In this document: piece after piece, positions 63,030-64,000 of the stretch
Layout of the letters: every line of letters starts with the position of its first letter
Numbering within the stretch: the first letter of the stretch is position 1
NCBI GenBank assembly: GCA_900239685.1
Contig: OENT01000035.1
Span: 1 to 64,000, forward strand
Source of the DNA: Rotaria macrura
Taxonomy: Eukaryota; Rotifera; Eurotatoria; Philodinida; Philodinidae
Length of the DNA: 64,000 nucleotides
Reading direction: 5' to 3'
Translations under genes and position numbers: made by a program
The notes under the pieces: model-generated
Told to the model about the DNA's origin: nothing
The model's database searches: none
What the model saw: only the letters and a program-made list of their open reading frames with translations

Positions 63030-64000
63030 TTATGTTTGATTATCGTCTTTCTCACCGAGACAGACTGTGCGTACAATAAGATCAGTCACACGATACGGAT
63101 CACAATTGGAGGCTGGCCGACGATCTTCGAAATAACCACATTTTTCTTCGTCACATTGACGAGGAATTCGAATAGAGGAACCTCGGTTAGCTACACCATA
63201 ACTGAATTCATGAATCTAGATAGACAGAAAAGAATTGTATCAAGTTCAGAGTTAACATACATATCTATTGGTTTAGTATTAGATTTCTAAGAATTCTTGT
63301 CGTTAGCAAAAGAAGTCAATGGATCTTCTGTCTATAACAGAAAATGATTATTCGAATGCAACATACGTTAGCAGTTTCGTGTTTTCCAGTTAATCGACGT
63401 TCGTTATCTTTGCCATAGACTTTAATGTGTGTGTCATGTCTTAATGACAGTTTTTCGATGGCAGCTGTAATATGTCTTAAAAGTGAGATCAATAATAGAA
63501 AGTTTAGGTAGTCTTTGTTATCAACGATGAGATGACTTACTCGATGCCATTAGGTTCTCGCATGGCTGTTGTAGAGAAATTTGTATGACATCCCGCTCCA
63601 TTCCAATCACCAGCGATAGGTTTCGGATGGAAACTCACTTGAATTCCGAAGTCTTCGGCGATGCGCATTAACAAGTAACGCGACATCCATAGTTGATCAC
63701 TAGCATCGATACCTTCACAGGGTCCAACTTGATATTCCCATTGAGCTGGCATTACCTCAGCATTTGTACCTCGAATATTCACTCCGGCATAGAGACATGT
63801 TTTGTAATGTGCTTCAACCAAGTCACGTCCTAATGCCAAGCATGCTCCAATGCCGCAATAGTATGGACCTATAAGTCATCAAAATGAACTATTAAAAATT
63901 GGCATTTGTTGTTTGGAACATAAAAATAAACCTTGAGGCTGAGGATATCCTCCTTTTGGCCATCCAAATGGCCAACCATCTCGATCCATCAGTGTATATT
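63030..64000 (-). CDS. Glutamine synthetase (eukaryotic type II), 3' part; start beyond the right edge
   Basis: Exons read right to left: 64000(+)-63932, 63868-63541, 63475-63367, 63215-63030, ending in TAA. The enzyme makes glutamine from glutamate, ammonia and ATP. The visible part holds [45 protein letters not shown] by segments, the catalytic-core motif [54 protein letters not shown] and [14 protein letters not shown], which are standard ATP- and glutamate-site segments of type II synthetases. Introns are 63, 65 and 151 bp. The C-terminus extends about 14 residues past the usual last helix ([12 protein letters not shown]). About the first third of the protein is missing from the window. 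Confidence 0.95.

Noticed and set aside
1-64000. tRNA, rRNA or telomeric repeat
   Set aside because: No cloverleaf with A and B boxes, no rRNA core motifs and no tandem telomere-like hexamers were recognised by eye; a covariance-model scan would be decisive.

Overview
The window looks like AT-rich nuclear DNA of a small invertebrate. Every confident gene is split by GT...AG introns, most only 49-66 bp long, and intergenic DNA is full of short non-autonomous DNA transposons. The gene set (SUMO E2, glutamine synthetase, neuronal-calcium-sensor-like protein, GCNA protease, beta-carbonic anhydrase, tandem GH31 alpha-glucosidase with trefoil domains, D8C-domain membrane protein) is metazoan. Beta-carbonic anhydrase excludes vertebrates. 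A bdelloid rotifer is my best guess from intron size and style; this is inference, not proof. No rRNA, tRNA, CRISPR array or telomere repeat was recognised.

Layout. 1-4.8 kb is a repeat-rich block: a TACGGCCGT-word element in tandem copies, CCGG-rich islands, a fold-back element, a hAT-type MITE sitting inside the TACGGCCGT element with a perfect 8-bp target duplication, and a second hAT-type MITE. 7.4-10.8 kb (+) is a GCNA-like SprT protease. 14.8-15.5 kb (-) is an EF-hand calcium sensor. 20.4-21.3 kb (+) is beta-carbonic anhydrase. 21.9-24.1 kb is a TTAA-bounded composite inverted-repeat element. 24.8-33.7 kb (+) is a tandem GH31 glucosidase broken by about 18 in-frame stops and several frameshifts. 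35.4 kb holds a second TAGGGGTGG hAT MITE. 37.5-38.3 kb (-) is UBC9. 39.3-42.2 kb holds three MITEs. 45.0-45.9 kb is a TA-flanked inverted-repeat element. 46.1-46.9 kb (-) is a membrane-anchored D8C protein. 51.3-52.0 kb (-) is a calmodulin-like protein and 52.4-52.9 kb (-) a possible unknown single-exon gene. 53-63 kb is mostly non-coding with several MITEs. 63.0-64.0 kb (-) is the 3' part of glutamine synthetase, whose start lies beyond the right edge.

The genes are independent transcription units with no operon-like arrangement. Intron boundaries were placed by eye from reading frame and family similarity, and the multi-exon models of UBC9, carbonic anhydrase, the two EF-hand proteins, the D8C protein and GCNA each sum to an uninterrupted frame. 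The main point of interest is the repeat landscape: several unrelated non-coding families each built from one short, often palindromic, word repeated many times, and hAT-type elements whose insertions can be dated relative to one another.
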